Part shown: positions 5,898-15,001 of the stretch, piece after piece
Layout: every line of letters starts with the position of its first letter
Numbering within the stretch: the first letter of the stretch is position 1
DNA from: Limimaricola litoreus
GTDB taxonomy: Bacteria; Pseudomonadota; Alphaproteobacteria; Rhodobacterales; Rhodobacteraceae
Direction: 5' to 3'
DNA: 33,031 nt
Assembly: GCF_024159025.1 (NCBI RefSeq)
Contig: NZ_JAMYXC010000225.1
Location: 1 to 33,031 of the forward strand
The notes under the pieces: model-generated
The model's input: the letters and a program-made list of their open reading frames with translations, nothing else
What the model was told of the DNA's origin: nothing
Database searches by the model: none
Made by a program: the position numbers and the translations under genes

Positions 5898-7724
5898 ATG
5901 CGACGCCTGCCCAAGACCGATGCCAACCTTTCGGGCCAGCCGGTCAAGGGCTGGGACACGATCCGGCAGGTGATCCCCTATCTCTGGCCCGAGGGACAGG
6001 GATGGGTGAAGCGGCGCGTCGTGCTTGCCGTGTCGCTTCTGGTGTTTGCCAAGCTGATCGCCGTCGCCACCCCGCTGTTTTACAAGGCCGCGGTCGATGC
6101 GCTGGCGGGCGAGGGCGAAAGCGCCGCGATGCTCTTGGCCATCGGCGCGGCGGGGTTGACGCTGATCTACGGGCTGGCCCGGCTCGCCAATGTGGGCTTT
6201 CAGCAGCTGCGCGACGTGGTGTTCACGCCCGTGGGGCAAAGGGCGTTGAGAAAACTCGCGCTGCGCACCTTCCGCCACATCCACGCGATGAGCCTGCGCT
6301 ACCACATCGGGCGCAAGACCGGGGGGCTGAGCCGGATCATTGAGCGCGGGGTGAAGGGGGTCGAGTTCCTGCTGCGCTTCCTGCTGTTCTCGATCGGGCC
6401 GCTGATCCTCGAGCTTCTGCTCGTCGCGGTGGTGCTCTTCTTCATGTTCGACGTGTGGTATCTCGTCGTGGTGCTGGGCACGATCCTCCTCTACGTCGCC
6501 TTCACCTTCAAGGTGACAGAATGGCGGGTGAAAATCCGCAAGCAGATGAACGACCAGGACACCGACGCCAATCAAAAGGCGATCGACAGCCTGCTCAATT
6601 TCGAGACGGTGAAATATTTCGGCGCCGCTGAGCGCGAGGCGGCGCGTTACGACAGCGCGATGGAGAAATACGCGGCTGCCGCGGTGCGCACCAACTATTC
6701 GCTCGCCTTCCTCAACTTCGGCCAGTCGCTGATCATCACTGGCGGCCTCGTCTTGGTCATGGTCATGGCCGCCATCGGCGTGCAGAACGGCGCGCTGACG
6801 GTGGGCGATTTCGTCATGGTCAACGCCTACATGATCCAGATTACCATGCCGCTCAACTTCCTCGGCACGGTCTACCGCGAGATCCGGCAGGCGCTGATCG
6901 ACATGGGCGAGATGTTCGAACTGCTGAACCAGCCGCCGGAGGTGACCGACAGCCCCGATGCCAAGCCGCTCGCCGTACCGCGCGGCGAGATCGTCTTCGA
7001 CGAGGTCACCTTCGGCTACGAGGCGGCGCGCGGCATCCTCAAGGGGGTCTCCTTCACCGTGGCGCCGGGAGAGACGGTCGCCATCGTCGGCTCTTCGGGT
7101 GCGGGCAAATCGACCATCGGGCGGCTGCTGTTTCGCTTCTACGACGTGACGGGGGGCGCGATCCGCATCGACGGGCAAAATCTGCGCGATGTGACCCAAG
7201 ACAGCCTGCACGCCCATATCGGCGTGGTGCCGCAGGACACGGTGCTGTTCAACGACACGATCCTCTACAACATCGCCTATGGCCGAGAGGGCGCCACGCG
7301 CGAGGAGATCGAGGCGGTGGCGCGCGCCGCCCAGATCCACGATTTCATCCAGTCGCTGCCCGAGGGCTACGACACCACCGTGGGCGAGCGGGGGCTGAAG
7401 CTCTCGGGCGGCGAGAAGCAGCGTGTCGGCATCGCGCGCACGCTGCTCAAGGATCCGCCGATCCTGCTGCTCGACGAGGCAACCAGCGCGCTCGACACCG
7501 ATACCGAGCGCGAGATCCAGGGCCAGCTGCGCGCCATGGGGCAGGGGCGCTCTGTGATCACCATCGCACATAGGCTGAGCACGATTGCAGATGCCGACCG
7601 GATCGTGGTGCTGGAGGCGGGCAAAGTGGTCGAATCCGGCTCTCATGAGCATCTGCTGGCGCAGGAGGGCCGCTACGCGCAGCTCTGGTCGCGCCAGCAG
7701 GCCGAGGAGGCCGAGGCGGCCTGA
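5898..7724 (+). CDS. Atm1/HMT1-type ABC transporter (fused membrane and ATPase domains)
   Basis: 608 residues, a half-transporter that should work as a homodimer in the inner membrane. Residues 41-340 form the six-helix membrane domain. It contains [20 protein letters not shown] and [12 protein letters not shown], a hallmark of Atm1, which exports glutathione-bound sulphur, Fe-S precursors or heavy metals. The ATPase domain has Walker [10 protein letters not shown] (398-406), Q-loop VVPQDT (Q446), signature LSGGEKQ (502-508) and Walker [13 protein letters not shown]. The start [13 protein letters not shown] has GGAG 7 bases upstream; the frame is open earlier but without a good ribosome site. 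It is divergent from LOG. The substrate cannot be read from sequence. Confidence 0.92.
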   Translation: MRRLPKTDANLSGQPVKGWDTIRQVIPYLWPEGQGWVKRRVVLAVSLLVFAKLIAVATPLFYKAAVDALAGEGESAAMLLAIGAAGLTLIYGLARLANVGFQQLRDVVFTPVGQRALRKLALRTFRHIHAMSLRYHIGRKTGGLSRIIERGVKGVEFLLRFLLFSIGPLILELLLVAVVLFFMFDVWYLVVVLGTILLYVAFTFKVTEWRVKIRKQMNDQDTDANQKAIDSLLNFETVKYFGAAEREAARYDSAMEKYAAAAVRTNYSLAFLNFGQSLIITGGLVLVMVMAAIGVQNGALTVGDFVMVNAYMIQITMPLNFLGTVYREIRQALIDMGEMFELLNQPPEVTDSPDAKPLAVPRGEIVFDEVTFGYEAARGILKGVSFTVAPGETVAIVGSSGAGKSTIGRLLFRFYDVTGGAIRIDGQNLRDVTQDSLHAHIGVVPQDTVLFNDTILYNIAYGREGATREEIEAVARAAQIHDFIQSLPEGYDTTVGERGLKLSGGEKQRVGIARTLLKDPPILLLDEATSALDTDTEREIQGQLRAMGQGRSVITIAHRLSTIADADRIVVLEAGKVVESGSHEHLLAQEGRYAQLWSRQQAEEAEAA

Positions 7725-7753
7725 TTGCGCCACTGAACCGATCGGTCTAGTCT
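7725..7753 (+). promoter_or_regulatory. Promoter of the MFS pump with palindromic operator in the spacer
   Basis: TTGCGC (7725-7730), 17 bases and TAGTCT (7748-7753) form a candidate promoter. The spacer holds ACCGATCGGT (7737-7746), a perfect 10-bp palindrome that matches 12 of 14 bases of GAACCGWWCGGTTC. Placement between -35 and -10 is typical of TetR-family repression. The same motif lies in the RND pump promoter at 14064-14077. Confidence 0.55.
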
Positions 7754-7828
7754 GCGCGCGAGTCGCCTGCTGCGTGCAGGCCAATCGACGTTCCGGGCGC
7801 AAGGCGCGCGGAGTTCAAGGACAGCACC

Positions 7829-9028
7829 ATGTTATCCCCGATGTTCCGCACCGCCGTGGTGCTGGGCCTGCTCTCTGCCGTGGGCCCCTTCACCATCGAC
7901 ATGTACCTCCCCGGCCTGCCGGGTCTCGCCGCCGATCTGAACGTGGACGAGGCCGCGGCGCAGGCGACGATCAGCGCCTATTTCCTCGCCTTCGGCCTCG
8001 CGCAGCTGCTCTACGGCCCGATGGCCGACGCGCTGGGCCGCAAGCGGCCGGTCTATCTCGGCGTGACGATCTTCCTCGCGGCCACTATCGGCTGCGCGCT
8101 TGCGCCGTCCCTGCCGTGGCTGGTGGCGTTCCGGGCGTTGCAGGGCTTTGGCTGTGCGGCGCTGATGGTGGTGCCGCGCGCCATGGTGCGCGACATGTAC
8201 ACCGGCCACGAGGCGACGCGGCTGGTGGCGATGATCATGCTCGTCATCTCGGTCTCGCCGATGCTGGCGCCGCTGTCCGGCGCGCTGATGATGGGCTTCA
8301 CCGGCTGGCGGGGCATCTTCTGGGCGCTGGCGGGCGTCGCGGGTCTGGCGCTGCTGCTCACCATCTTCGCGCTGAAGGAAACCCTGCCGGTGGAGCGCCG
8401 CCGGAAGGTGCGCCCGCGCATCCTCGCGCTTTCGGCCAGGCGGCTGTTCCGCGACCCGACCTTCATGGCGCTGACCTTCGTGTCGGGTTTCGGCATGGCA
8501 AGCTTCTTTGTCTTCATCGCCTCCGCGAGCTTCGTCTACACGCAGCAATACGGGCTGACGCCGCTGCAGTTCTCGCTCGCCTTTGCAGTCAATGCGGTGG
8601 GCTTCTTCGGCGCGAGCCAGTTCGCAGCACCGCTGGGCCGCCGCATCGGGCTGACCCGGATGCTGCGGCTGGCGCTGATGGGCTTCGCCTTCTTTGCGCT
8701 GACGCTGCTGGCGATCACGGCGGCGGGCTACGCCACGCTGCCGGTGCTGATGGGGCTCTTGCTGTGCGGCAACGCCTGCCTCGGCCTCGTCATCCCGACG
8801 AGCCAGGTCATGGCGCTCGACCCGCATGGCGAGATCGCGGGCCTCGCCTCCTCCATGGGCGGCACGCTGCAGATGCTCACGGGCGGTCTGATGGTCGCGG
8901 TGACGGGGCCGTTCTTCAACGGCACGGCGCTGCCGATGGTCGCGGTGATCGCGGGCTGCGCGGTGATGTCGCTAAGCCTCGCGCTGCTGGCGCTGGGCCG
9001 GGGCGAAAAGGCGGCGCAGGCGGCCTGA
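7829..9028 (+). CDS. Bcr/CflA family MFS drug efflux transporter
   Basis: 399 residues with 12 predicted membrane helices, normal length. FTIDMYLPGLP (21-31) at the end of helix 1 is the Bcr/CflA signature, and GPMADALGRKRP (63-74) is MFS motif A in the helix 2-3 loop. VVPRAMVRDMY fits motif B with its membrane Arg. It should be a proton antiporter in the inner membrane exporting drugs such as bicyclomycin, chloramphenicol or sulphonamides, or small metabolites. AAGGA lies 8 bases before the ATG. It is transcribed from its own promoter after the Atm1-type gene and ends at a terminator shared with the convergent RND pump. Likely repressed through the palindrome in its promoter. Confidence 0.93.
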   Translation: MLSPMFRTAVVLGLLSAVGPFTIDMYLPGLPGLAADLNVDEAAAQATISAYFLAFGLAQLLYGPMADALGRKRPVYLGVTIFLAATIGCALAPSLPWLVAFRALQGFGCAALMVVPRAMVRDMYTGHEATRLVAMIMLVISVSPMLAPLSGALMMGFTGWRGIFWALAGVAGLALLLTIFALKETLPVERRRKVRPRILALSARRLFRDPTFMALTFVSGFGMASFFVFIASASFVYTQQYGLTPLQFSLAFAVNAVGFFGASQFAAPLGRRIGLTRMLRLALMGFAFFALTLLAITAAGYATLPVLMGLLLCGNACLGLVIPTSQVMALDPHGEIAGLASSMGGTLQMLTGGLMVAVTGPFFNGTALPMVAVIAGCAVMSLSLALLALGRGEKAAQAA

Positions 9029-9051
9029 GCGACCCTCGCCGCAAGGCGCCC

Positions 9052-9077
9052 AAAGGCCGCCCTCGGGGCGGCCTTTT
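9052..9077 (+). terminator. Terminator between the convergent MFS and RND genes
   Basis: An 11-bp perfect stem (AAAGGCCGCCC 9052-9062 with 9066-9076), a 3-base loop and four T. On the plus strand it ends the MFS gene. It stops just before the RND stop codon; the AAA on the left gives a short T run for minus-strand transcripts too. Confidence 0.8.
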
Positions 9078-9083
9078 CGTTTG

Positions 9084-12000
9084 CTATTCCGCGGCCCGCA
9101 GCGTCGGCGCAGGGGGGATGACGGGGCCTTTTTCGTCCTCCCAGATGATCTCCGGTGCCTTGATCCGGCGCGCCTCGCGACGAAGCGCCCAATCGCGCGC
9201 CGCCCGGCTGCCCCGGCCCATCGAGAGCCGCGCCAGCAGGCGCGCCATCCAATGCGCGTAGCGCGCGGCCCAGATCCTCAGCGCCAGCATGGCAGGCGTG
9301 AAAACCAGCGTCAGCACTGTGGCGATGCCGAGGCCGAAGACCACCGCCGTGGCGAGCTGCTTCCACCACAGCGCGGTGGGGCTGTCGATCGTGTAGCCGC
9401 CGCCGAAGAAATCGAGGCTGAGGCCGAACATCATCGGCGCGAGGCCCGCCATGGTGGTCAGCGTGGTGAGAAAGACGGGTCGAATGCGGTCCTCGGCGGT
9501 GCGGATCACCGCCTCGGTGCGCGGCATGTAGCGCTCGTAGTCCTGGTAGGTGTCGATCAGCACGATGTTGTTGTTCACCACGATCCCGGCCAGCGCCACG
9601 ATGCCGGTGCCGGTCATGATGATCGAAAAGGTCTGATCCATCACCAGCATGCCGATCAGCACGCCGGCGGTGGACATGACCACCGCCAGAAGCACCAGCA
9701 TGGCGTTGTAGAAGCTGTTGAACTGCGCAAGCAGGATGATGAACATCAGCCCCAGCGCACCGGCGAAGGCCGATTGCAGGAAAGCCTGGCTTTCGGCCTG
9801 GTCCTGCTGATCGCCGGTCCATTCCCAGCCGATGTCGCCTGGCAGGGGCGCGGTGTCGAGCCAGTCGGTCAACACCTCGATCCGCTCGTTGGCATTGACC
9901 GAGGCGCGGCTCACCTCGCCCGCGTCGATACGGCCCTGCAGCGCGGGGCCGATCTCGTCCTGCGCCACGATCCGGGTCTCGCCATCCTCGGTGAGCTTCA
10001 CCAGACCCGGCGCGACATCGGCCTTGATCTCGAAATAGCGCTGCTGGTCGACGCGGGTGATCTCGGCGAGCTTGGCCACAGGCGTTCTGGTCACGAAGTT
10101 CGACAGCGGCACCAGCCCCGAGGGCGTGCGCACCCGCAAGCTGTCGAGGGTGGAGAGCACGCGGTCCTCCTCGGGCAGGCGCAGCCGGATCTCGATCTCC
10201 TCGTCCGAGCTGTCGACCCGCATGGTGTCGAGCATGATGCCGCGGGTGACGAGTTGCACCATCGCGCCCACCGTCGCCACGTCGGCGCCGAAGCGTCCGG
10301 CCTTCTCGATGTCGACGTCGATCTGCCAGTCGATCCCCGGAAGCGGCAGCGTGTCCTCGATCAGCGTCAGGCCGGGGGTTTGCTCGAAGCGCGCGCGCGC
10401 CTGGGCCGTGGCGTCGCGCAGCGCCTCGAAATCATCGCCCGTAAGCCGCAGGTTCACCGGCTTGGAGGCGCCGGGCCCCTGCGCGAGGTCGAGGATCTCG
10501 ATCCTTATGCCGGGAATGTCCTCGAGCTCCGCTTGCAGCCGCTCGAACACCACGTCGCCGTCGAGGACGGCAGGATCATGGCCGCTCGCACGGGCATAGG
10601 CGGTGCGCTCCTCCCATGGCACCAGCTCGATCTGCAGCTGCCCCACCGCGTCGGCCGGGCCGCCGGCACCGGCGGTATTGGAGTTGAGCCCCCCCTCGCC
10701 GGCAAAGGCAAAGACCGAGCCGACGCCGGGGAAGTCCACGACGCGGGCCTCGGCCTCGGCCACCAGCGCGTCCTTTTCTGCAAGGCTGAGGTTGCCGCGC
10801 GCCTGCACGTAGATGATCGCCTGTTCGGGTTCGGTTTCGACGAAGAATTCCACGCCGTTGTTGTGGGTGCCGAAGTAGGTGAAGGTCGAGAAGACGAAGG
10901 CGCCGACGGCGGCGATGGTCACCAGCGGCATCACCGGATTGCCCGCGATCAGCGCGATGACGCGCCCGAAGAGCGAGCGACGGTAGCCCGCGCGCACCCG
11001 CTTTGGCGCGCGGCGGATCCTGGCTGCGCCGCCGGTCACGGTGGTGGCGATCGCGCCAAGAAGCGCCAGCGCCAGCCCCGGCGCCGCCTCGACCAGCCCG
11101 GTCGCGGGGCGCGCCTCGCCCGAGAGGTAGCCCGGGTTGAGCGCCAGCATCAGCCCGACGAAGATCAGCCCGGCAGCGGGCGGGACCAAGGCCGCGCGCG
11201 CCACCCAAGGCAGGCGGCGGCGCAAGACGTCGGAGGCATGTCCGAAGCTGCGGCTCATCCGGCCCAGCACGCCGCCCATCACCGGCAGGTAGATCAGCGC
11301 CACGACGAGCGAGGCCGAGAGCACGAAGATCAGCGTCACCGGCAACATGCCCATGAACTGTCCCGCCACGCCGGGCCAGAACAGCATCGGCAGAAAGGCG
11401 CAAAGCGTCGTCGCGGTCGAGGAGACCACCGGCCAGAACATGCGCTTGGCCGCCTCGACATAGGCGTGCATCGGTCCGACCCCGTCCGAGATGCGCTTGT
11501 CGGCGTACTCGACGACGACGATGGCGCCGTCGACCAGCATCCCTACCGCGAGGATCAGACCGAACATCACGATGTTGGAGATGGTGATGTCCATCACCGC
11601 GAGCAGCGCGAAGCACAACAGGAACGAGGTCGGGATCGAGAAGCCCACCAGCAGCGCCGGGCGGGGCCCGAGTGCGGCCAGCACCACGATCATCACCAGC
11701 GCGATCGCGGTCAGCACCGAACCTTCGAGCTGGCTTACCATCGAGGCAACCTGCCGGCTCTGGTCGTTCGAGGTGCCGACCTCGATCGCCATCCTGAGCT
11801 CCTCGGGCCAGCTCTCCTGCTCCGCCGCGACCGTCTCGCGCACCAGCGCCGCGGTGTCGATCAGGTTGAAACCGCGCCGCTTGACGACCTGCAGCGCCAC
11901 GGTCGTCTCGCCGTTGAAGCGCGCCGTCGAGGTCCGGTCCTCGAAGGTGAGGCGGATGGTCGAGAGATCGCCCAGCGTCACCACCCGGTCGCCATTGGTC

Positions 12001-12734
12001 TTGACCGGCAGTTCGTAGATGTCGCGCGGCTCGTCGAAGCTCGACGGGATCTTGACCGCAAAGGCGCCCTGCGCCGTCTCGACCTCGCCCGCCGCGATCA
12101 GCAGGTTGTTGTTGGTGACGATCTGCAAAAGCTCGGCGGCGGTGACGTTGTAGGCCTCGAGCCTCAGCGGGTCGATCTCGACTTCGAGCATCTCGTCGCG
12201 CTGGCCCACCAGCCCGGCCGAGAGCACCGCGTCGAGCCCCTCGAGCCGGTCCTGCAGATCCTTGGCGACGCGGATCAGCGTGCGCTCGGGCAGGGCGCCG
12301 GTCAGGTTGACGATGATGATCGGAAATTCGGAGAAGTTGATCTCGTTGACCGACCAGGCGTCGGCCCCGTCTGGAAACTCGGCCTCGGCGGCATTCATCG
12401 CGTCGCGCACATCGGCCATGATCTTGGTCTTGTCCCAGCCGAACTCGAACTCCAGCGCTACCCCGCCATAGCCTTCGGAAGCGGTGGCGGTCATGGTCTT
12501 GAGCCCGTCGAGATCCGACAGGCGGGTCTCCATCGGCTTGACGAGAAGCTGCTCGCTGTCCTCGGCCGAAATGCCGGGGAAGGGGACGGAAACGAAGAGC
12601 GCCGGGATCTCGATATCCGGCTCGCCCTCCTTGGGCAGGCCGACATAGGCCGCGCCCCCCGCCACGAGGCTGAGCACGATGAAGGCGAGGATCATCCGCG
12701 CGCGCGAGGCGGCCCAATCGACGATGCCGGTCAT
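9084..12734 (-). CDS. RND family multidrug efflux transporter with an extra central hydrophobic segment
   Basis: 1216 residues, about 170 longer than typical AcrB. It exports substrates from the inner membrane/periplasm, driven by protons, with the adaptor encoded just upstream. Family features are the N-terminal helix 10-30, GEPDIEIP, the first porter domain, helices at about 335-490 and a second porter domain. The helix 4 motif reads GMLVDGAIVVVEYAD: D402 is kept but the usual second Asp is Gly. The helix 10 motif GIVVNNNIVLID has Asn1054 where AcrB has Lys940. Residues 505-580 add two hydrophobic stretches (513-532, 548-567) with a basic loop before canonical helix 7. The ATG overlaps the adaptor stop as ATGA. 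Residues 1160-1216 form a basic, then acidic, cytosolic tail. Confidence 0.93.
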   Translation of the reverse strand: MTGIVDWAASRARMILAFIVLSLVAGGAAYVGLPKEGEPDIEIPALFVSVPFPGISAEDSEQLLVKPMETRLSDLDGLKTMTATASEGYGGVALEFEFGWDKTKIMADVRDAMNAAEAEFPDGADAWSVNEINFSEFPIIIVNLTGALPERTLIRVAKDLQDRLEGLDAVLSAGLVGQRDEMLEVEIDPLRLEAYNVTAAELLQIVTNNNLLIAAGEVETAQGAFAVKIPSSFDEPRDIYELPVKTNGDRVVTLGDLSTIRLTFEDRTSTARFNGETTVALQVVKRRGFNLIDTAALVRETVAAEQESWPEELRMAIEVGTSNDQSRQVASMVSQLEGSVLTAIALVMIVVLAALGPRPALLVGFSIPTSFLLCFALLAVMDITISNIVMFGLILAVGMLVDGAIVVVEYADKRISDGVGPMHAYVEAAKRMFWPVVSSTATTLCAFLPMLFWPGVAGQFMGMLPVTLIFVLSASLVVALIYLPVMGGVLGRMSRSFGHASDVLRRRLPWVARAALVPPAAGLIFVGLMLALNPGYLSGEARPATGLVEAAPGLALALLGAIATTVTGGAARIRRAPKRVRAGYRRSLFGRVIALIAGNPVMPLVTIAAVGAFVFSTFTYFGTHNNGVEFFVETEPEQAIIYVQARGNLSLAEKDALVAEAEARVVDFPGVGSVFAFAGEGGLNSNTAGAGGPADAVGQLQIELVPWEERTAYARASGHDPAVLDGDVVFERLQAELEDIPGIRIEILDLAQGPGASKPVNLRLTGDDFEALRDATAQARARFEQTPGLTLIEDTLPLPGIDWQIDVDIEKAGRFGADVATVGAMVQLVTRGIMLDTMRVDSSDEEIEIRLRLPEEDRVLSTLDSLRVRTPSGLVPLSNFVTRTPVAKLAEITRVDQQRYFEIKADVAPGLVKLTEDGETRIVAQDEIGPALQGRIDAGEVSRASVNANERIEVLTDWLDTAPLPGDIGWEWTGDQQDQAESQAFLQSAFAGALGLMFIILLAQFNSFYNAMLVLLAVVMSTAGVLIGMLVMDQTFSIIMTGTGIVALAGIVVNNNIVLIDTYQDYERYMPRTEAVIRTAEDRIRPVFLTTLTTMAGLAPMMFGLSLDFFGGGYTIDSPTALWWKQLATAVVFGLGIATVLTLVFTPAMLALRIWAARYAHWMARLLARLSMGRGSRAARDWALRREARRIKAPEIIWEDEKGPVIPPAPTLRAAE

Positions 12735-13957
12735 GGCGCGGAGTCCCGGAAACTGGGCAGTACGGGCACCCCGTCGGTCACGTATTCCTGCCCGACCACG
12801 ATGACATCGGCCTGCGCGTCGAGCCCGGCCACCAGCACGCCCTCCACGGTATCGCGCAGGAGCGCCACGGGGGCAAAGCGTGCCACCGGCGTCTGCGCCG
12901 TTCCTTCGACCAGCCGCACGCCGAGCCGGCCCGCATCATCGAGCGTCAGCGCCGATTGCGGCAGCAGATGGGCCTGCGTGCCATTGGTGTCGATGAAGAT
13001 CTCCGCCGTCTGTCCGTCGCGGATCTCGAGATCGGGGTTGGGCACCACCGCCTCGATGCGAAAGGTCCGCGTGGTCTCGTCGGCCGAGCGCGACACGAAG
13101 CGCACCTCGCCCGCGAGCGCCCGGCCGCTGGCGAGCCGTCCACGCGCCGGGGCGCCATTGCGGATCTTGTCGACATCGACCTCGGGCACGAAGCCCACGA
13201 GCCGGATCGGATCGAGTTGGAGGATCGTGGCGCAGGGCGCGCCGGTCTGCATCAGGAGGCCAAGCTCGGCGGTGTCGGTTTCGAGCACCCCCTTGAACGG
13301 GGCGCGGATCGACAGCTTGTCGATTTCACGCTCCGCGGCAGCCACGGCGGCGCGCGCCGCGTCGATGCCCGCGGCGGCCGAGACGAGCCCCGAGGCGGCG
13401 CTCTGGACCTGCGCCGCCGCCGCCTCCATCGCGGCTTCGGCGCTGATCACCGAGGTTTCGCTCTGGTAGCCGCCCTCGCTGAGCCGCTTGGCATTGCTGA
13501 GGTTGATCTCCGCCTCGCGCAGCCGGGCCTGCGCCTCGGCCTGCGCGGCCTGCGCCGTGGGCAGACGACTCTCGGCCTCGCCCAGCCGGGCCTCGGCCTC
13601 GGCAAGCTCGACCTCGCGGGTGCCGGGGTCGAGCACGCAGAGCAGGTCGCCGGTCTCGACGAAGGCCCCCTTGCGCAGCGGCTCCGAAATCACCCGACCG
13701 GCGGTCTCGGCACGCACCTCGACCTCGCGCGCGGCCTCGGTGCGCCCGCGCAGCACCACCGCGTCATCGACCTCTCGCGCGGTGCTGCGCAGCGCCACCA
13801 CGCCGATGCCGGGGGCGGGCTCCACCTCATCTTGCAGCGCTGCCGCCTCTTCGCCGCTGGCGATCTGCGCGATCGCTCTGAGCCTGTCGCGATCGATGAC
13901 CAAGAGGTAGAGAAAGGCGGCCACAAGGATCGCGGTGATGACGGGGATCGGTTTCAT
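12731..13957 (-). CDS. RND efflux periplasmic adaptor (HlyD/AcrA-type membrane fusion protein)
   Basis: 408 residues. An N-terminal membrane anchor (VITAILVAAFLYLLVI, 6-21) is followed by a lipoyl half (VEVRAETAGRVISEPLRKG). An Ala/Glu-rich helical hairpin at about 115-215 would contact an outer-membrane channel. The second lipoyl half is LSIRAPFKGVLETDTAELG, then the beta-barrel and membrane-proximal domains (QTAEIFIDT). There is no lipobox Cys, so it is anchored by the helix rather than lipid. It is the first gene of the operon: its TGA overlaps the pump's ATG by ATGA, giving coupled translation. AAGGA lies 7 bases before its start. No outer-membrane channel gene is adjacent, so a TolC-type partner must be encoded elsewhere. 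Confidence 0.93.
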   Translation of the reverse strand: MKPIPVITAILVAAFLYLLVIDRDRLRAIAQIASGEEAAALQDEVEPAPGIGVVALRSTAREVDDAVVLRGRTEAAREVEVRAETAGRVISEPLRKGAFVETGDLLCVLDPGTREVELAEAEARLGEAESRLPTAQAAQAEAQARLREAEINLSNAKRLSEGGYQSETSVISAEAAMEAAAAQVQSAASGLVSAAAGIDAARAAVAAAEREIDKLSIRAPFKGVLETDTAELGLLMQTGAPCATILQLDPIRLVGFVPEVDVDKIRNGAPARGRLASGRALAGEVRFVSRSADETTRTFRIEAVVPNPDLEIRDGQTAEIFIDTNGTQAHLLPQSALTLDDAGRLGVRLVEGTAQTPVARFAPVALLRDTVEGVLVAGLDAQADVIVVGQEYVTDGVPVLPSFRDSAP

Positions 13958-14063
13958 GGCGCGTCCTTTTTGGCCATCGGGCCCGCCACGGACACGGGGG
14001 GGGCGGGCGCTCTTCGGATGAACGCGCGCCGGGCTTGGGGGCTTTGCCCCTGGCGACAGGCCG

Positions 14064-14077
14064 GAACCGTTCGGTTC
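14064..14077. promoter_or_regulatory. Palindromic operator upstream of the RND pump operon
   Basis: GAACCG-TT-CGGTTC is a perfect 6-2-6 inverted repeat. Read in the direction of RND transcription, CTGAACCGAACGGT matches CTGAACCGATCGGT in the MFS promoter at 13 of 14 bases. The palindrome directly follows the candidate -10, so a bound repressor would block initiation or early elongation. Confidence 0.6.
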
Positions 14078-14106
14078 AGACTACGCCGCGCTGTGCCGCG
14101 CCTCAA
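14078..14106 (-). promoter_or_regulatory. Candidate promoter of the RND operon
   Basis: On the minus strand, TTGAGG (14106-14101), a 17-base spacer and TAGTCT (14083-14078). The -10 hexamer is identical to those of the MFS and GSCFA promoters. The leader to the adaptor ATG is about 115 bases. Confidence 0.45.
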
Positions 14107-14167
14107 GCGTTCCGAGCCTCGCGCGACAGGGTGCCGCGCTATGGCCACGGCGCGTGTCGAGCGGGTC

Positions 14168-14195
14168 TTGTTCCCGCGCCCGGCTTCACGATAAG
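14168..14195 (+). promoter_or_regulatory. Possible promoter of the yfgM-bamB-der block
   Basis: TTGTTC (14168-14173), a 16-base spacer and GATAAG (14190-14195, four of six consensus bases) lie about 80 bases before the GTG start. The match is weak. Confidence 0.3.
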
Positions 14196-14273
14196 ACGGG
14201 CGCGATCCAAAGACGGCGCCCGGTCCGGCGCGGCCGAACACGGCACCAAGGCGCAACCCAAGGGGGACAGGGC

Positions 14274-14945
14274 GTGAGCAATCCCGACAGCTTCATCGAC
14301 GAGGTCAGCGAAGAGGTCCGCCGCGAGCGGCTCTACGTCCTTTTGCGGCGCTATGGCTGGATCGGCATCGTTCTCGTGCTGCTGATCGTCGGCGGCGCGG
14401 CGGCCTATGAATGGCGCCAGTCGCGGATCGCGGCGGCGGCCCAAGCGCGCGGCGACACGCTCCTCGCGGCACAGGCCGAACCCGAGGCCGAGGCGCGCGT
14501 CGCCGCGCTGCAAGAGGTGGTGCAGGCGCAGCCCGGCGCGGTCGTGCCCGCGCTCGTCCTTGCCGCCGAACAGGTGGCCGCGGACGAGGGGGCGGCGGCG
14601 GTGGCCACGCTCGATGCGCTGGCCGCGAATGGCGAGGTGCCCGAAATCTACCGCGATCTCGCGGCGCTGAAATCCGTGCTGATCGAGGCGGATCGGACGC
14701 CGCAGGACCGGCTGATGGCGCTCGAGGCGCTGTCGGTGCCCGGCGCGCCCTTCCGCATGCTGGCGCTCGAACAGATCGCCCTGATCCGGCTTTCCATGGG
14801 CGAGCGGGAGCCCGCGCTCGACCAGCTGCGCGCGATCCTTGAGGATGCCGAATCCTCTGCGGACTTGCGCGACCGCGCGGCAAGCCTGATGGTCGCCCTG
14901 GGTGAGACGCCCGAAACCGTGGCCGGGACCCCGGCCACGCAATGA
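14274..14945 (+). CDS. YfgM-like tetratricopeptide membrane protein
   Basis: 223 residues. The cytosolic N-terminus SNPDSFIDEVSEEVRRERLY is followed by one membrane helix (about 26-47, YGWIGIVLVLLIVGGAAAYEW) and a periplasmic Ala-rich helical domain of the TPR_21/YfgM type. YfgM works beside the SecYEG/PpiD translocon and helps newly exported proteins. GTG 14274 was chosen because the conserved N-terminus begins there and a purine-rich AGGGGGA lies just upstream; there is no in-frame ATG close by. Gene order yfgM-bamB-der matches Enterobacteria and supports the call. It is followed after 56 bases by the bamB-like gene. Confidence 0.85.
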   Translation: MSNPDSFIDEVSEEVRRERLYVLLRRYGWIGIVLVLLIVGGAAAYEWRQSRIAAAAQARGDTLLAAQAEPEAEARVAALQEVVQAQPGAVVPALVLAAEQVAADEGAAAVATLDALAANGEVPEIYRDLAALKSVLIEADRTPQDRLMALEALSVPGAPFRMLALEQIALIRLSMGEREPALDQLRAILEDAESSADLRDRAASLMVALGETPETVAGTPATQ

Positions 14946-15001
14946 CGGACAAGCGGCCGGTACAGGGCGCGAGATAAGACAATCAAAGGCGAGGGGCAGT
15001 C

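Larger units (their letters stand above)
13958..14273. other. 316-base intergenic region between the RND operon and the yfgM-like gene
   Basis: It holds the leader and promoter of the divergent RND operon (operator palindrome 14064-14077, promoter 14078-14106) and a possible promoter for the yfgM-like gene near 14168-14195. A small GGGGC-TTT-GCCCC hairpin lies at 14038-14050 in the RND leader. I see no further gene or RNA in it. Confidence 0.6.

Noticed and set aside
9081-13469. Very long open frame (1462 codons) on the plus strand
   Set aside because: It is the antisense shadow of the RND pump and adaptor genes. Its translation is rich in Arg, His, Gln and Asp with no domain, as expected for a G+C-rich complement.
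14038-14050. GGGGC-TTT-GCCCC hairpin as a possible REP-type repeat
   Set aside because: Such short G+C hairpins are common by chance in this composition and I saw no second long copy in the window.
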